Notes under the pieces: model-generated
The model's input: only the letters and a program-made list of their open reading frames with translations
Databases searched by the model: none
What the model was told of the DNA's origin: nothing
NCBI GenBank assembly: GCA_964495935.1
Contig: CAZBXQ010000002.1
Location: 62,001-126,000, forward strand
Length of the DNA: 64,000 bases
Source of the DNA: JAJYSO01 sp964495935
Lineage (GTDB): Bacteria > Bacteroidota > Bacteroidia > Flavobacteriales > Flavobacteriaceae
Direction of reading: 5' to 3'
Translations under genes and position numbers: made by a program
Part shown: positions 1 to 8,704 of the stretch, piece after piece
Position numbering within the stretch: position 1 is the first letter of the stretch
Layout: every line of letters begins with the position of its first letter

Positions 1-68
1 AAGTAGCCAATCAAATTATGGATATCATTAACGCAGAATACAAACGTTTAAAAAAATTAAACGCCTAA
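1..68 (+). CDS. C-terminal tail of an upstream gene (partial)
   Basis: The frame that begins at base 3 reads through to a TAA at 66-68 and gives VANQIMDIINAEYKRLKKLNA as the last 21 or so residues minus the cut start (key residues: charged, Leu/Ile-rich helix, Lys-rich end). It stops only 3 bases before the next ATG, so it is probably the upstream member of the same operon. Flavobacteria often have a Gfo/Idh/MocA-type oxidoreductase here, but 22 residues do not allow a family assignment; this is only a guess from recalled synteny. Confidence 0.5.
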   Translation, partial: VANQIMDIINAEYKRLKKLNA

Positions 69-71
69 ACC

Positions 72-959
72 ATGAAAAACATTGCTGTCATCGGTGCCGG
101 AACCATGGGTAACGGAATCGCTCATACTTTTGCTCAATATGGATATCACGTCAATCTCATCGACATTGACAAAGAACACCTGAAAAACGGTCTATCCACA
201 ATATCTCATAATTTGGATCGGATCCTGAAAAAGGGAAAAATCACCGACCAGGATAAAACAGAAACCCTCAATCGCATAAGTTCTTACACGGATATTGCTA
301 AAGGTGTTCAAAACGTCGAACTGGTCATCGAGGCAGCGACTGAAAATGAGGATCTCAAATGCACCATTTTCAATCAACTGGATACCCTCTTGCCCCACGA
401 GGTCATTTTGGCCAGTAACACCAGTTCGATTTCCATCACCAAAATCGCTGCGGCCACCAGCCGCCCCGAAAAGGTGATCGGAATGCATTTTATGAATCCC
501 GTGCCGATGATGAAATTAGTAGAAATCATTCGAGGCTACAACACTTCCCAAGATACTCTGAATCAAATTCTGGAAATTGCAAAAAGCCTGAATAAGGTTC
601 CGGTCGAAGCCCATGATTATCCGGGTTTTGTAGCCAATCGGATTTTAATGCCCATGATCAATGAAGCCATCGAAACGCTATATCATGGCGTGGCAGGAGT
701 ACTTGAGATTGACACGGTTATGAGATTGGGGATGGCCCATCCCATGGGGCCTTTACAACTTGCCGATTTTATTGGCTTGGATGTTTGCCTATCCATCCTC
801 GAAGTCCTTTATGAGGGCTTTAAAAACCCCAAATACGCCCCATGTCCGCTATTGGTTAATATGGTAAATGCCGAAAAAAAAGGGATCAAATCGGGAGTTG
901 GATTTTACGATTACACCGTCCATAAAAAAGCCGAAGTACCGGCTCCGCAATTCCAATAA
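72..959 (+). CDS. 3-hydroxybutyryl-CoA / 3-hydroxyacyl-CoA dehydrogenase
   Basis: Likely an NAD-dependent L-3-hydroxyacyl-CoA dehydrogenase (Hbd/PaaH family), oxidising 3-hydroxyacyl-CoA to 3-ketoacyl-CoA in fatty-acid or butanoyl-CoA metabolism in the cytosol. The N-terminus carries the Rossmann dinucleotide loop GAGTMGNGIA (residues 8-17). The mid-region has the family signature ASNTSSISIT, then GMHFMNPVPMMKLVEII with the catalytic His, and the C-terminal domain has the DYPGFVANRILMP and GMAHPMGPLQLADFIG segments. At 295 residues it has the length of the stand-alone bacterial enzyme, not the fused FadB. It is followed after 3 bases by the DUF1015 gene and is probably co-transcribed with it. 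Substrate chain length cannot be read from the sequence. Confidence 0.93.
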   Translation: MKNIAVIGAGTMGNGIAHTFAQYGYHVNLIDIDKEHLKNGLSTISHNLDRILKKGKITDQDKTETLNRISSYTDIAKGVQNVELVIEAATENEDLKCTIFNQLDTLLPHEVILASNTSSISITKIAAATSRPEKVIGMHFMNPVPMMKLVEIIRGYNTSQDTLNQILEIAKSLNKVPVEAHDYPGFVANRILMPMINEAIETLYHGVAGVLEIDTVMRLGMAHPMGPLQLADFIGLDVCLSILEVLYEGFKNPKYAPCPLLVNMVNAEKKGIKSGVGFYDYTVHKKAEVPAPQFQ

Positions 960-962
960 AAT

Positions 963-2201
963 ATGCCTGAGATTATCCCTTTTCGTGCGGTGCGCCCCAT
1001 CCCAGACAAGGTGAGCCTAATAGCCTCACGATCGTATGAAAGTTATACTCCCCAAGAGCGTCGAATCCAAATGGAGGCCAACCCGCTCTCTTTTCTACAT
1101 ATCATTAATCCGGGGTATAAACGGCATAAATCCATATCGGGGGAAAAAAGATACTACCGCGTTCGCCATCGATATGACGAATTTAAAAGTAACGGCTATT
1201 TGATCAAAGACTCCCGGCCTTGTTATTATTTACATAAAATCATCAATCGGGAAAATCAGGTTTTTCATGGTATTGTAGGAGCCGCCTCTGTTGCCGATTA
1301 TCGCAGCAATAAAATTAAACGACATGAGGAAACCCTTTCCAAACGGGTAAACACTTTCAAAGAATACCTGGATATCACCCGTTTCAATGCCGAACCGGTG
1401 CTGCTCACCTATCCCGACAACCCCGTTATCAATGGAATTTTCCTTCAAATTACAGCACATCGAGCAGAATATGAGTTTACTACAACCTCCGGAGACACCC
1501 ATTGCCTCTGGGTGGTGGACAATCCGGAGCATCAACGAATCATAACGGCCGAATTTGCCGGAATGGAAAAAATGTATATCGCCGACGGCCATCACCGAAC
1601 AGCAGCTTCAGCCGCCTTGGCAGAAGCCGATTCGCAGTCAAAAGATCCCATCCTCCGAGAAGGTCCCTCTCAATATTTTATGGTTTTCTCGATTCCCGAA
1701 AGTGAACTGCAAATTCACGAGTTCAACCGGCTTATAAAAGACTTGAATGGATTGGAGAAAGAAGAATTCCTGATTAAACTCAACAACTATTATCACATCA
1801 ACAACCGAGGCAATGCCTACTACGGCCCCCGTCACCAGAAACACTTTTCGATGTATCTCGACGGGGAGTTTTATGCACTTCGTCTCAGAAAGCATAAATA
1901 TCAATTTCTGAATGCGCTTTCCAAATTGGACGTTAAAATTTTATATGACACTATATTAAACCCTATCTTGGGGATAACCAATCTTCGTCATCATGAACGG
2001 ATTCATTATATCCAAGGAAAAAAGGGAATGCCTCAGGTAAAGAAACTGATAGATCAAGGAGAATATGCCGTTGGTTTCGGCTTATTGCCCACCACACTCG
2101 AGGAGGTAAAAAGAATCGTTAACGAGGGTTTAATCGTCCCTCCAAAGACGACCTATATCAAGCCCAAACTGCAAAGTGCGGTTACTATTTATGAAATTTA
2201 A
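963..2201 (+). CDS. DUF1015 family protein
   Basis: A 412-residue soluble protein of the DUF1015 family, whose biochemical function is not established. The visible family signatures are the N-terminal IIPFRAVRP start, the central YIADGHHRTAASAALAE segment (around residue 205-221) with its conserved Asp-Gly-His-His-Arg, and a C-terminal stretch rich in basic residues. No signal peptide or membrane segment is seen. The gene lies 3 bases after the acyl-CoA dehydrogenase gene and 12 bases before the YggS gene, so a common transcript is very likely. DUF1015 genes are often near serine or PLP-related genes (established knowledge from other bacteria); here the PLP-binding YggS neighbour fits that trend, but no role can be concluded. 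Confidence 0.9.
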   Translation: MPEIIPFRAVRPIPDKVSLIASRSYESYTPQERRIQMEANPLSFLHIINPGYKRHKSISGEKRYYRVRHRYDEFKSNGYLIKDSRPCYYLHKIINRENQVFHGIVGAASVADYRSNKIKRHEETLSKRVNTFKEYLDITRFNAEPVLLTYPDNPVINGIFLQITAHRAEYEFTTTSGDTHCLWVVDNPEHQRIITAEFAGMEKMYIADGHHRTAASAALAEADSQSKDPILREGPSQYFMVFSIPESELQIHEFNRLIKDLNGLEKEEFLIKLNNYYHINNRGNAYYGPRHQKHFSMYLDGEFYALRLRKHKYQFLNALSKLDVKILYDTILNPILGITNLRHHERIHYIQGKKGMPQVKKLIDQGEYAVGFGLLPTTLEEVKRIVNEGLIVPPKTTYIKPKLQSAVTIYEI

Positions 2202-2213
2202 GGGAATTATCGT

Positions 2214-2876
2214 ATGACAAATATTGCAGAAAATATTAATTCTATAAAGCAGCGCCTACCGGAAAATGTCACCTTGGTAGCCGTTTCTAAAACCAAACCC
2301 GTTGAGGACATCAGGACGGCCTATGATGCCGGCCAGCGTATTTTTGGAGAAAATAAAATTCAGGAAATGACTTCAAAATACGAGCGTCTTCCCAAAGATA
2401 TTGAATGGCACATGATTGGTCATGTACAAACCAACAAAGTAAAGTATATGGCTCCCTATGTAAGTCTTATTCACGCCGTTCATAAAATGAAGCTTTTAAA
2501 GGAAATCAACAAACGCGCAAAAAAAGAAAATCGGATCATCCGGTGTCTGTTACAATTAAAAATCGCTAAAGAGGACAGCAAATACGGGATGAACATAGAA
2601 ACCTTAAACAATATTCTCACATCAGAAGAATATGCGCAAATGGAGCATGTGAAAATTGTAGGCTTGATGGGAATGGCAACAAATACAGAAAGCAAAAGGC
2701 AAATAAAAACCGAGTTTGAATTCCTTAAAAAGAACTTTGATTCCTTTGCCAAAACGCATCCCGAACTCACAGTTCTTTCGATGGGGATGAGTGGGGATTA
2801 TCCCATCGCCGTAACTTGTGGAACGACCATGGTACGAATTGGAAGTAAAATTTTTGGAAAACGAAAGCATCACTAA
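2214..2876 (+). CDS. YggS-family pyridoxal-phosphate homeostasis protein
   Basis: A PLP-binding protein of the YggS/PROSC (PLPBP) family, which buffers intracellular pyridoxal phosphate and has no known catalytic activity. The PLP-binding lysine is in LVAVSKTKP near residue 27, followed by the family segments FGENKIQEM, WHMIGHVQTNKVKYM and LSMGMSGDYPIAV, with the C-terminal VRIGSKIFGKR phosphate-binding end. It has 220 residues, close to the usual 225-235. It sits 12 bases after the DUF1015 gene and 36 bases before the exonuclease gene, in the same orientation. Identification is secure; the link to its neighbours is inference from spacing. Confidence 0.95.
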   Translation: MTNIAENINSIKQRLPENVTLVAVSKTKPVEDIRTAYDAGQRIFGENKIQEMTSKYERLPKDIEWHMIGHVQTNKVKYMAPYVSLIHAVHKMKLLKEINKRAKKENRIIRCLLQLKIAKEDSKYGMNIETLNNILTSEEYAQMEHVKIVGLMGMATNTESKRQIKTEFEFLKKNFDSFAKTHPELTVLSMGMSGDYPIAVTCGTTMVRIGSKIFGKRKHH

Positions 2877-2912
2877 TCCAATTTTTTATAACCGCCCGAG
2901 ACATTGAATTCT

Positions 2913-4295
2913 ATGTATGCCATCCTCGATTTAGAATCTACCGGTGGAAAATACGGTGAGGAAGCAATTACCGAAGTAGCCATTTATAAATTTGACGGAG
3001 AAGAAATCCTCGATCAATTTGGCTCCCTGATCAATCCGGAACGAAAAATTCAACCTTTCGTCATCAAGCTAACCGGAATTAACAACGACATGTTACGGTA
3101 TGCCCCAAAATTTTACGAAGTGGCCAAGCGGATTATCGAAATCACCGAAGATTGTACCTTGGTCGCCCACAATGTAAAATTTGATTATCACCTGCTTCGA
3201 ACAGAATTTAAACGGCTGGGCTATACGTATAAAAGGGATACCCTATGTACGGTAGAACTATCCAAAAATCTAATCTCCGGGATGCCCTCCTACAGTCTGG
3301 GAAAATTAGTTCAAAACCTGGGAATTCCCATAACCAACCGACACCGTGCTTTTGGCGATGCCCGAGCGACAGTAAAACTTTTTCGGCTCCTGCTCAGTAA
3401 AGACACTGAGAAAAAAATTATCCGTACAGCTCTCCGCCCAAATCTCCAACAAAATAACAAACACCGCCATCTTAAACTTGTTGAGAATTTACCTACCGAA
3501 ACCGGAATTTGCTATTTTCATAACCGAAAGGGGAAGGTGATCTTTCTCAGTAAAAGTTCCAATATCAAACGTAAAGTCAATCAGTATTTTACCCGAGACA
3601 CGTTAAAGGCAAAACTGCTCCAAAAGGAAGTTTCTTCTATAAGCTACGAACTCACCGGCAATACATTAATTGCCACATTAAAGGAAAACGAAGAATTACA
3701 ACGATTACAACCCCCATATAATCTCTCCCCACCAAAAGAAAAATCATTTTTATTCGGACTCTACAAAGGACGAACTCCGGATCAACAGCCTGTTTTAAAA
3801 TTACAGAAACTGGATTCCATGGATCATCTTATAACCCCTTTTAAAAATTTAAATCAGGCACGGCACTTTATCAAAAAGATTCTGGAAAAATATAACCTGA
3901 GTCCGGCTTGTATAAAAACCTCCGACGAACTACAAAAAAAATCGTTTTCCACTTTTCTTCAGGGCTTATCGGGAAAAGAAGAGAGCCTTTCTCCAGCTGA
4001 AAAAAAGCAGGTCGTCCTGCAAATTATTTCCCGCTATAGCTTACCTGAAAAAAATATCGCATTAGTAGGTCCGGGACGCCATCCCGCAGAAAAAAGCGTT
4101 TTATTAATTGAAGAAAACAGCTTTAAGGGGGTGGCCTATATCGATTTAAATTATCAACTTAAAAACCTGAAAACACTCCATCATTTACTGATCCCGATGG
4201 CAGACAGCCCATATATTCGGTTAGTTATTCTGAATTTCTTTCAGAAAGACTTGTATAAAAGGATTTCTTTTCCCAATGAGCTTCATCGGGATTAA
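2913..4295 (+). CDS. DEDDh exonuclease fused to a GIY-YIG domain (DnaQ/UvrC-like)
   Basis: N-terminal residues 1-165 form a DnaQ-like DEDDh 3'-5' exonuclease: motif I DLESTG, motif II HNVKFDYHLL and motif III HRAFGDARAT are all intact. Residues about 195-275 resemble the UvrC-type GIY-YIG nuclease: TGICYFHNRKGKV, a degenerate FLSKSSNIKRKVNQYF in place of the usual YVGKA-N-RKRV, and an ENEELQRLQPPYN end with the expected Glu. The last 180 residues have no family I recognise. Such fusions are known in Bacteroidota and Actinobacteria (DNA polymerase III epsilon-like plus UvrC/Cho-like). I chose the ATG at 2913; the open frame begins three codons earlier at a TTG. It ends only 3 bases from the convergent Crp/Fnr gene. 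A role in DNA repair is inference from domains. Confidence 0.85.
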   Translation: MYAILDLESTGGKYGEEAITEVAIYKFDGEEILDQFGSLINPERKIQPFVIKLTGINNDMLRYAPKFYEVAKRIIEITEDCTLVAHNVKFDYHLLRTEFKRLGYTYKRDTLCTVELSKNLISGMPSYSLGKLVQNLGIPITNRHRAFGDARATVKLFRLLLSKDTEKKIIRTALRPNLQQNNKHRHLKLVENLPTETGICYFHNRKGKVIFLSKSSNIKRKVNQYFTRDTLKAKLLQKEVSSISYELTGNTLIATLKENEELQRLQPPYNLSPPKEKSFLFGLYKGRTPDQQPVLKLQKLDSMDHLITPFKNLNQARHFIKKILEKYNLSPACIKTSDELQKKSFSTFLQGLSGKEESLSPAEKKQVVLQIISRYSLPEKNIALVGPGRHPAEKSVLLIEENSFKGVAYIDLNYQLKNLKTLHHLLIPMADSPYIRLVILNFFQKDLYKRISFPNELHRD

Positions 4296-4298
4296 TAA

Positions 4299-4886
4299 TC
4301 AATTGCCCGAACGAAGTAAGCCGGCTTTCATTTTACTAAAAAACTGTGGCGTAATACCAAGATACGAGGCAATATCTTTTTGTGGAATCTTATATTTTAT
4401 ATCGGGATAGCGTTCTAAAAATCGCAAATAGCGCTCTTCTGCCGTAAGTTGCATATTATCTAAAACCCGTTGTTGAGTTGCCACCAAAGAGCGCTCAATA
4501 AGAATCCGGTAAAAACGTTCCATTTTGGGAATACGGTCAAAAATATTCAGTTGTTCCTCACGGGTTTGCGTCATTACCGTAGTTTCCTCAAGTGCCACAA
4601 TAAAAGAATTACCCGGTTTTTGAGAAATAAAACTATACATATCTCCACTCCACCATCCACGAGAGGCAAAACTCATAGTATGTTCTACCAGATTATCATC
4701 GATGGTATAATTTCTCAAGATTCCCGAAAGCACAAAAACATTATCTCGACATACTTCTTTCTCTTTCAGTAAAAAAGATTTGGCGGGATAGCGACCTATG
4801 ACAAAGGAATCCATAAGAATACGTTCTTCTTCCCTATTCAGATCGACAAACTTTGCTATATGTTCTAACAGTAGCCTCAAAATCAA
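4299..4886 (-). CDS. Crp/Fnr family transcriptional regulator
   Basis: A 195-residue regulator with an N-terminal cyclic-nucleotide-binding-like beta barrel (residues about 15-130) and a C-terminal helix-turn-helix, IPQKDIASYLGITPQFFSKM, near residues 167-186. The barrel lacks the clear Arg-Ser cAMP pocket of Crp and there are no N-terminal cysteines for an Fnr-type FeS cluster, so the ligand is unknown. Only TTG codons are available as starts (4886, or 4880 two codons in); an in-frame TAA at 4890-4892 excludes a longer form. The gene follows glyA by 25 bases on the same strand and may be read from the glyA promoter. This small Crp/Fnr subgroup is common in Bacteroidota; its targets cannot be read here. 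Confidence 0.88.
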   Translation of the reverse strand: MILRLLLEHIAKFVDLNREEERILMDSFVIGRYPAKSFLLKEKEVCRDNVFVLSGILRNYTIDDNLVEHTMSFASRGWWSGDMYSFISQKPGNSFIVALEETTVMTQTREEQLNIFDRIPKMERFYRILIERSLVATQQRVLDNMQLTAEERYLRFLERYPDIKYKIPQKDIASYLGITPQFFSKMKAGLLRSGN

Positions 4887-4911
4887 AAATTACGGTCCGC
4901 TTTAGAAACTA

Positions 4912-6189
4912 TCAATCCATATAGAGCGGACGATCCGCCATCAACTCTTTTACCTTGGCTTTTACGCGATCATAAACTCCTTCATCATTTCTATTTTCAA
5001 TGACCTCATGAATCAATTTAAAAACGGTCTCCATATCTTTTTCTTGCAATCCCCGGGTTGTCACGGCCGGCGTTCCAATACGAATTCCCGAAGTCACAAA
5101 AGGGGATTGGGTATCAAACGGCACCATGTTTTTATTGACTGTAATATTTGCACGAACCAAGGCGTTTTCTATTTCCTTTCCTGTCAGATTCTTATTTCGC
5201 AGGTCGATCAACATCATATGATTATCGGTTCCTCCGGAAATCACATGATAACCATGATCGACAAAAAGCCGAGCCAAAGCCTTGGCATTTTTTCCCACGT
5301 TTTCAATATAGGTTTTATAAGCCGGCGTCAATGCTTCTCCAAAAGCCACTGCTTTAGCGGCAATCACATGTTCTAAAGGGCCTCCTTGGTTTCCGGGAAA
5401 AACAGAGCTGTTGAGTAACGTTGACATTTTTTTCAGTTTTCCGCTCCTCCATTTTTGGCCATACTGATTCTCAAAATCTTTTCCCATTACAATCATCCCT
5501 CCTCGAGGCCCCCGTAACGTCTTATGTGTCGTGGTCGTAACAATATGGCAATGCTTTACCGCATCATTCAAAAGTCCGGTAGCAATGAATCCGGCAGGAT
5601 GCGCAATATCAGCTACTAAAATAGCTTTGTTCTCATCGGCAATCTCGCGAAAACGCTTATAATCAAAGTCTCGTGAATAGGAAGAAGCCCCGGCAATAAT
5701 CAATTTGGGCTTTTCTTTGGCAGCCGTCTCCTCCAAGGCCTCATAATCAATTAATCCATCTTCTTTTTTGACGGAATAAAAAGCCGGATTGTATAGTTTT
5801 CCGGAAAAATTAACGGGAGATCCATGTGTCAAATGCCCGCCGGCTGAAAGGTCAAATCCCAAAATTTTATCTCCGGGCTGAAGACAGGCAGCATATACTT
5901 CGGTATTGGCCTGTGAACCCGAATGGGGCTGAACATTGGCATACTCTGCTCCAAACATCTTTTTAGCACGCTCAATCGCCAAGGTTTCCACCTCATCGAC
6001 AACTTCGCATCCTCCGTAGTATCTTTTTCCCGGATAGCCTTCAGCATACTTATTGGTTAAAACCGATCCCATCGCTTCCAACACTTGGGGGCTCACAAAG
6101 TTTTCACTGGCAATGAGCTCGAGCCCTTCAAGTTGGCGTTTATTTTCAGCTTTTATCAGGTCAAAAATTCTGGAATCTCTTTTCGGCAT
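4912..6189 (-). CDS. glyA: Serine hydroxymethyltransferase
   Basis: GlyA interconverts serine and glycine with tetrahydrofolate and supplies one-carbon units in the cytosol. The PLP lysine lies in VTTTTHKTLRGPRGG, preceded by the substrate/PLP segments YPGKRYYGG, QPHSGSQANTEVY and VADIAHPAGFIATG. The 425-residue length fits the family. The frame is open for 12 further codons upstream, but I chose the ATG at 6189 (MPKRDSRIF) because a strong -7 promoter box covers 6223-6230, making the longer form (start at 6225) impossible from that promoter. It is the first gene of a probable two-gene unit with the Crp/Fnr regulator. Confidence 0.97.
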   Translation of the reverse strand: MPKRDSRIFDLIKAENKRQLEGLELIASENFVSPQVLEAMGSVLTNKYAEGYPGKRYYGGCEVVDEVETLAIERAKKMFGAEYANVQPHSGSQANTEVYAACLQPGDKILGFDLSAGGHLTHGSPVNFSGKLYNPAFYSVKKEDGLIDYEALEETAAKEKPKLIIAGASSYSRDFDYKRFREIADENKAILVADIAHPAGFIATGLLNDAVKHCHIVTTTTHKTLRGPRGGMIVMGKDFENQYGQKWRSGKLKKMSTLLNSSVFPGNQGGPLEHVIAAKAVAFGEALTPAYKTYIENVGKNAKALARLFVDHGYHVISGGTDNHMMLIDLRNKNLTGKEIENALVRANITVNKNMVPFDTQSPFVTSGIRIGTPAVTTRGLQEKDMETVFKLIHEVIENRNDEGVYDRVKAKVKELMADRPLYMD

Positions 6190-6222
6190 GGAATAATTTT
6201 TTAAGGTTAAAGAAAAGGTTTC

Positions 6223-6253
6223 CAAATATAGTTATTTCAAAAGATTGCAGCAA
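6223..6253 (-). promoter_or_regulatory. Promoter of glyA (Bacteroidota-type)
   Basis: On the minus strand a TTG at 6253-6251 is followed, after 20 bases, by TATATTTG (6230-6223), matching the Bacteroidota consensus TTG-N19/20-TAnnTTTG. Transcription would begin near 6216, giving a leader of about 27 bases before the glyA ATG. The rest of the 279-base gap to the TPM gene (6190-6468) shows no other feature that I can support. Confidence 0.65.
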
Positions 6254-6468
6254 GACGAATACGAAGCTCCCGCATATTTTTTTCCATGCTTCATTAGAAT
6301 TAAAGGGAAAGTTCAGATGAAAATTTACAAGAAACCGAATACCGATCAATGGTATTCAAAAAATTAAATTTTATCGGCGTATTGTATTATAGCTTTATAC
6401 CCCCTTCACTCTCTTCTCCTTACTTTATACATACACCAAAGTCGATTTCAATTGATTTTGGACAATCT

Positions 6469-7266
6469 CTACCAGCTTCCCCCGGCTCCACCACCGCCAA
6501 AACCGCCACCGCCGAAGCCGCCACCAAAGCCGCCACCACCAAAACCACCGCCGCCCCAGCCTCGGCCTGATCCGCCGCGCCCCATACTGCTCAATACAAT
6601 CGCATCGAACAACCAGCTTCCCCCCGAAGAGCTCCCCCCGCGCCCACCGTGACCTCGGCGAATAAGAATTAAAACCAACAAGGCCACAATCAAAAATGGG
6701 AATAATCGTTGAATACCCCCCGTGCCCTCATCGGCTTGCCCTTTAAACTTACCTTCGAGAACTTCTATAATTGCCGTGGTTCCCTCATCCAATCCTCGAT
6801 AATATTCTTCCTGCTGAAAAGCCGGTTTAATAATTTGATTATAAATCAAACTGCTCTTGGCATCGGTCAATGCATCTTCCACGCCATACCCTGTCGTAAT
6901 CCAAAATTTCCGATCGGATCGGGAGGCCATTAAAAGCACTCCATTATCTTCTCCCTGCTGGCCGATTCCCCATTTCTGGGCCCATTCGGCAGCATAGGTT
7001 CCGATGTATTCACCTTGTAAAGAAGGAATTGTAACGACCACAATCTGCGTGGACGTGGTATCGGCATAACGGATGAGTTTTTGCTCCAATCGGGATTTCT
7101 CGGCGGCAGAAAGTAAATGGGCATCATCATAAACACTGGTCTGAAATCCGGGTCGATCAGGGATATCACGCTGTGCGCACAGAGGGGAAGAAAAAATTAA
7201 GAACCAGCCCAGAAAAAATATCGTCAAATATCGATTCCAATTGATTTTCAGTAACAAATATTTCAT
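6469..7266 (-). CDS. TPM-domain membrane protein with glycine-rich tail (YgcG-like)
   Basis: A 265-residue exported membrane protein. Residues 1-31 form a signal peptide ending in PLCAQ; residues about 35-165 form a TPM_phosphatase domain (TPM; TLP18.3/Psb32/MOLO-1), with the family segments VYDDAHLLS, QIVVVTIPSLQGE and WITTGYGVED; a membrane helix follows near residue 190-205 (FLIVALLVLILI), and the tail from about 207 is almost entirely Gly, Ser and Phe (GGGFGGGGFGG-type repeats). Family members have been linked to assembly or repair of membrane complexes in chloroplasts; the bacterial role is not settled. The start ATG overlaps the stop of the upstream TPM gene by 4 bases (ATGA), so the two are translationally coupled. 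The Gly-rich tail is encoded by a GC-rich low-complexity run. Confidence 0.92.
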   Translation of the reverse strand: MKYLLLKINWNRYLTIFFLGWFLIFSSPLCAQRDIPDRPGFQTSVYDDAHLLSAAEKSRLEQKLIRYADTTSTQIVVVTIPSLQGEYIGTYAAEWAQKWGIGQQGEDNGVLLMASRSDRKFWITTGYGVEDALTDAKSSLIYNQIIKPAFQQEEYYRGLDEGTTAIIEVLEGKFKGQADEGTGGIQRLFPFLIVALLVLILIRRGHGGRGGSSSGGSWLFDAIVLSSMGRGGSGRGWGGGGFGGGGFGGGFGGGGFGGGGAGGSW

Positions 7267-7709
7267 GGATATGAGATTTCGTCGGGAAGTTCATTTTGAT
7301 CTCCTTTTTCATGAGGAAAATACTGTTGAAGCTGTACTCCCGCTTCCAAAACCCCTTTCATCAGCCCTTCTTTAAACTTTCCTGCTTTAAAAAAGGAAGC
7401 CATTTTTTGTTTGGTTTCATCCCAAAAATTTTTGGGAACCCGCTTAAAAATTCCTTGATCGCCAAGAATATAAAACTTCCGGTTATTGGCCGCCACATAA
7501 AAGAGTACTCCATTTCTACACTCCGTTTTATCCATCTTCAATTGATAAAAAAGATCCCGGGCTCTTTGCTCTACCGGCTTCTTACAATCGGCTTCAATAT
7601 GTATTCGTATTTCTCCTGAGGTTTGTCGTTCGGCTTGTTGAATGGCGGCTATAATTTCATCCTCCTCAACCCGGGTCAAAAACTTTTGTTTCTTTTGCTT
7701 TTTTGTCAT
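7263..7709 (-). CDS. TPM-domain protein, cytosolic type
   Basis: A 148-residue protein that consists mainly of a TPM domain (residues about 12-135), with the segments QTSGEIRIHIEADC, NGVLFYVAANNRKFYILGDQGI and the downstream WDETKQKMASFF helix. It has a very basic N-terminus (MTKKQKKQKFLTR) and no signal peptide or membrane segment, so it differs from its exported neighbour. It lies 57 bases after lemA and overlaps the next TPM gene by 4 bases. Pairing of a short TPM protein, a long YgcG-like TPM protein and LemA is a conserved arrangement in Bacteroidota (established knowledge); the biochemical role is unknown. Confidence 0.9.
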   Translation of the reverse strand: MTKKQKKQKFLTRVEEDEIIAAIQQAERQTSGEIRIHIEADCKKPVEQRARDLFYQLKMDKTECRNGVLFYVAANNRKFYILGDQGIFKRVPKNFWDETKQKMASFFKAGKFKEGLMKGVLEAGVQLQQYFPHEKGDQNELPDEISYP

Positions 7710-7766
7710 TGCGGAATAGAAGATTTGAGTCAGATTTTGGTAATCAATCTTTTACACCTTCTTGTT

Positions 7767-8363
7767 TTACTGAAAATCAAAGTCCACATCGGGAGCAGTT
7801 TCAGCACCTTGATCGGCTTCAAATCGCGTCATTTTATCAAATCCCGCCAGTCGTGCCACCATATTCTGAGGCATCTTCCGGATGTATGTATTGTAGTCCC
7901 TGACTGCTTCGTTAAAGCGATTCCGTGAAACATTGATACGGTTTTCGGTGCCTTCAAGTTGCGATTGCAAACTTTGAAAATTAGTAGTGGCTCGTAACTC
8001 CGGATATCGTTCAACCGTCACCATTAATCTTGACAATGCCGAGGAAAGACCTTGCTGGGCCTCCTGAAATTGCTGCAGACTTTCTGCATTCAAATTTCCG
8101 GCATCAACGTTTACCGAAGTTGCCTTTGCCCGGGCCTCAATAACATCGGTTAAGGTTCCTCGTTCAAAATCGGCAGCCCCTTTTACGGTACTAACCAAAT
8201 TGGGGATAAGATCACTTCGCCGTTGATAAGCACTTTCTACATCCGACCATTTCGTTTGGGCCTCTTCTTGTTTTTCAACTGCAGTATTATTAACACTAAA
8301 ATAAAACAATCCTCCGATAACAATAATACCTACAAGGATTAACCATTTTCCCATTGATTTCAT
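7767..8363 (-). CDS. LemA family protein
   Basis: A 198-residue LemA-family membrane protein. Residues about 6-25 form one N-terminal membrane helix (WLILVGIIVIGGLFYFSVNN), followed by the family hallmark of a long helical region: KWSDVESAYQRRSDLIPNLV near residue 38-57, then YPELRATTNFQSLQSQLEGT and NRINVSRNRFNEAVRDYNT. The topology predicts a periplasmic or outside-facing helical bundle held by the N-terminal anchor. LemA has no proven activity. It is placed 11 bases after the MerR gene and before two TPM genes, suggesting a common envelope-related unit. Confidence 0.94.
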   Translation of the reverse strand: MKSMGKWLILVGIIVIGGLFYFSVNNTAVEKQEEAQTKWSDVESAYQRRSDLIPNLVSTVKGAADFERGTLTDVIEARAKATSVNVDAGNLNAESLQQFQEAQQGLSSALSRLMVTVERYPELRATTNFQSLQSQLEGTENRINVSRNRFNEAVRDYNTYIRKMPQNMVARLAGFDKMTRFEADQGAETAPDVDFDFQ

Positions 8364-8374
8364 ACCCTACTCAA

Positions 8375-8704
8375 TTACAATTGTTCTTTAATTTTCAACA
8401 GTTCTGCTTTCACCGCTTCCAACCGTTGAATCAACTCAAAATTACTCAGCACCTCGTGTTTGGATTCTTTCAAATATTTTTTGGCACCGTCCAATGTAAA
8501 TCCCCGCTCTTTTACCAAGTGATAAATCAACTGTAAATGATCAATATCCTCGGGTCTGAAACGACGGTTCCCCTTGGCATTTTTTCGGGGCTTTAAAATA
8601 TCAAATTCCTTTTCCCAATAACGAATCAGCGAAGTGTTTACACCAAAGGCCTCAGCGACTTCTCCAATATCATAGTACAGTTTATCCGGTAGTTCAATAT
8701 GCAT
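8375..8704 (-). CDS. MerR-family transcriptional regulator
   Basis: A 109-residue MerR-type regulator. The winged helix-turn-helix occupies residues about 8-75: YYDIGEVAEAFGVNTSLIRY, then WEKEFDILKPRKNAKGNRRF with the typical RRF, and DIDHLQLIYHLVKERGFTLD. The C-terminus is a short coiled-coil dimerisation helix (LEAVKAELLKIKEQL) with no ligand-binding domain and no metal-binding cysteines, so no inducer can be predicted. Its ATG overlaps the stop codon of the upstream M23 gene by one base (TAATG type), indicating translational coupling. Position between a peptidase and LemA suggests control of envelope genes, which is inference. Confidence 0.92.
   Translation of the reverse strand: MHIELPDKLYYDIGEVAEAFGVNTSLIRYWEKEFDILKPRKNAKGNRRFRPEDIDHLQLIYHLVKERGFTLDGAKKYLKESKHEVLSNFELIQRLEAVKAELLKIKEQL

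Noticed and set aside
6190..6468. Riboswitch in the glyA leader
   Set aside because: The promoter position leaves a leader of about 27 bases, too short for a known glycine, SAM or THF aptamer.
6349..6652. Proline- and threonine-rich small proteins on the plus strand
   Set aside because: They are reverse-strand readings of the glycine-rich tail of the TPM gene; the low-complexity code explains them.
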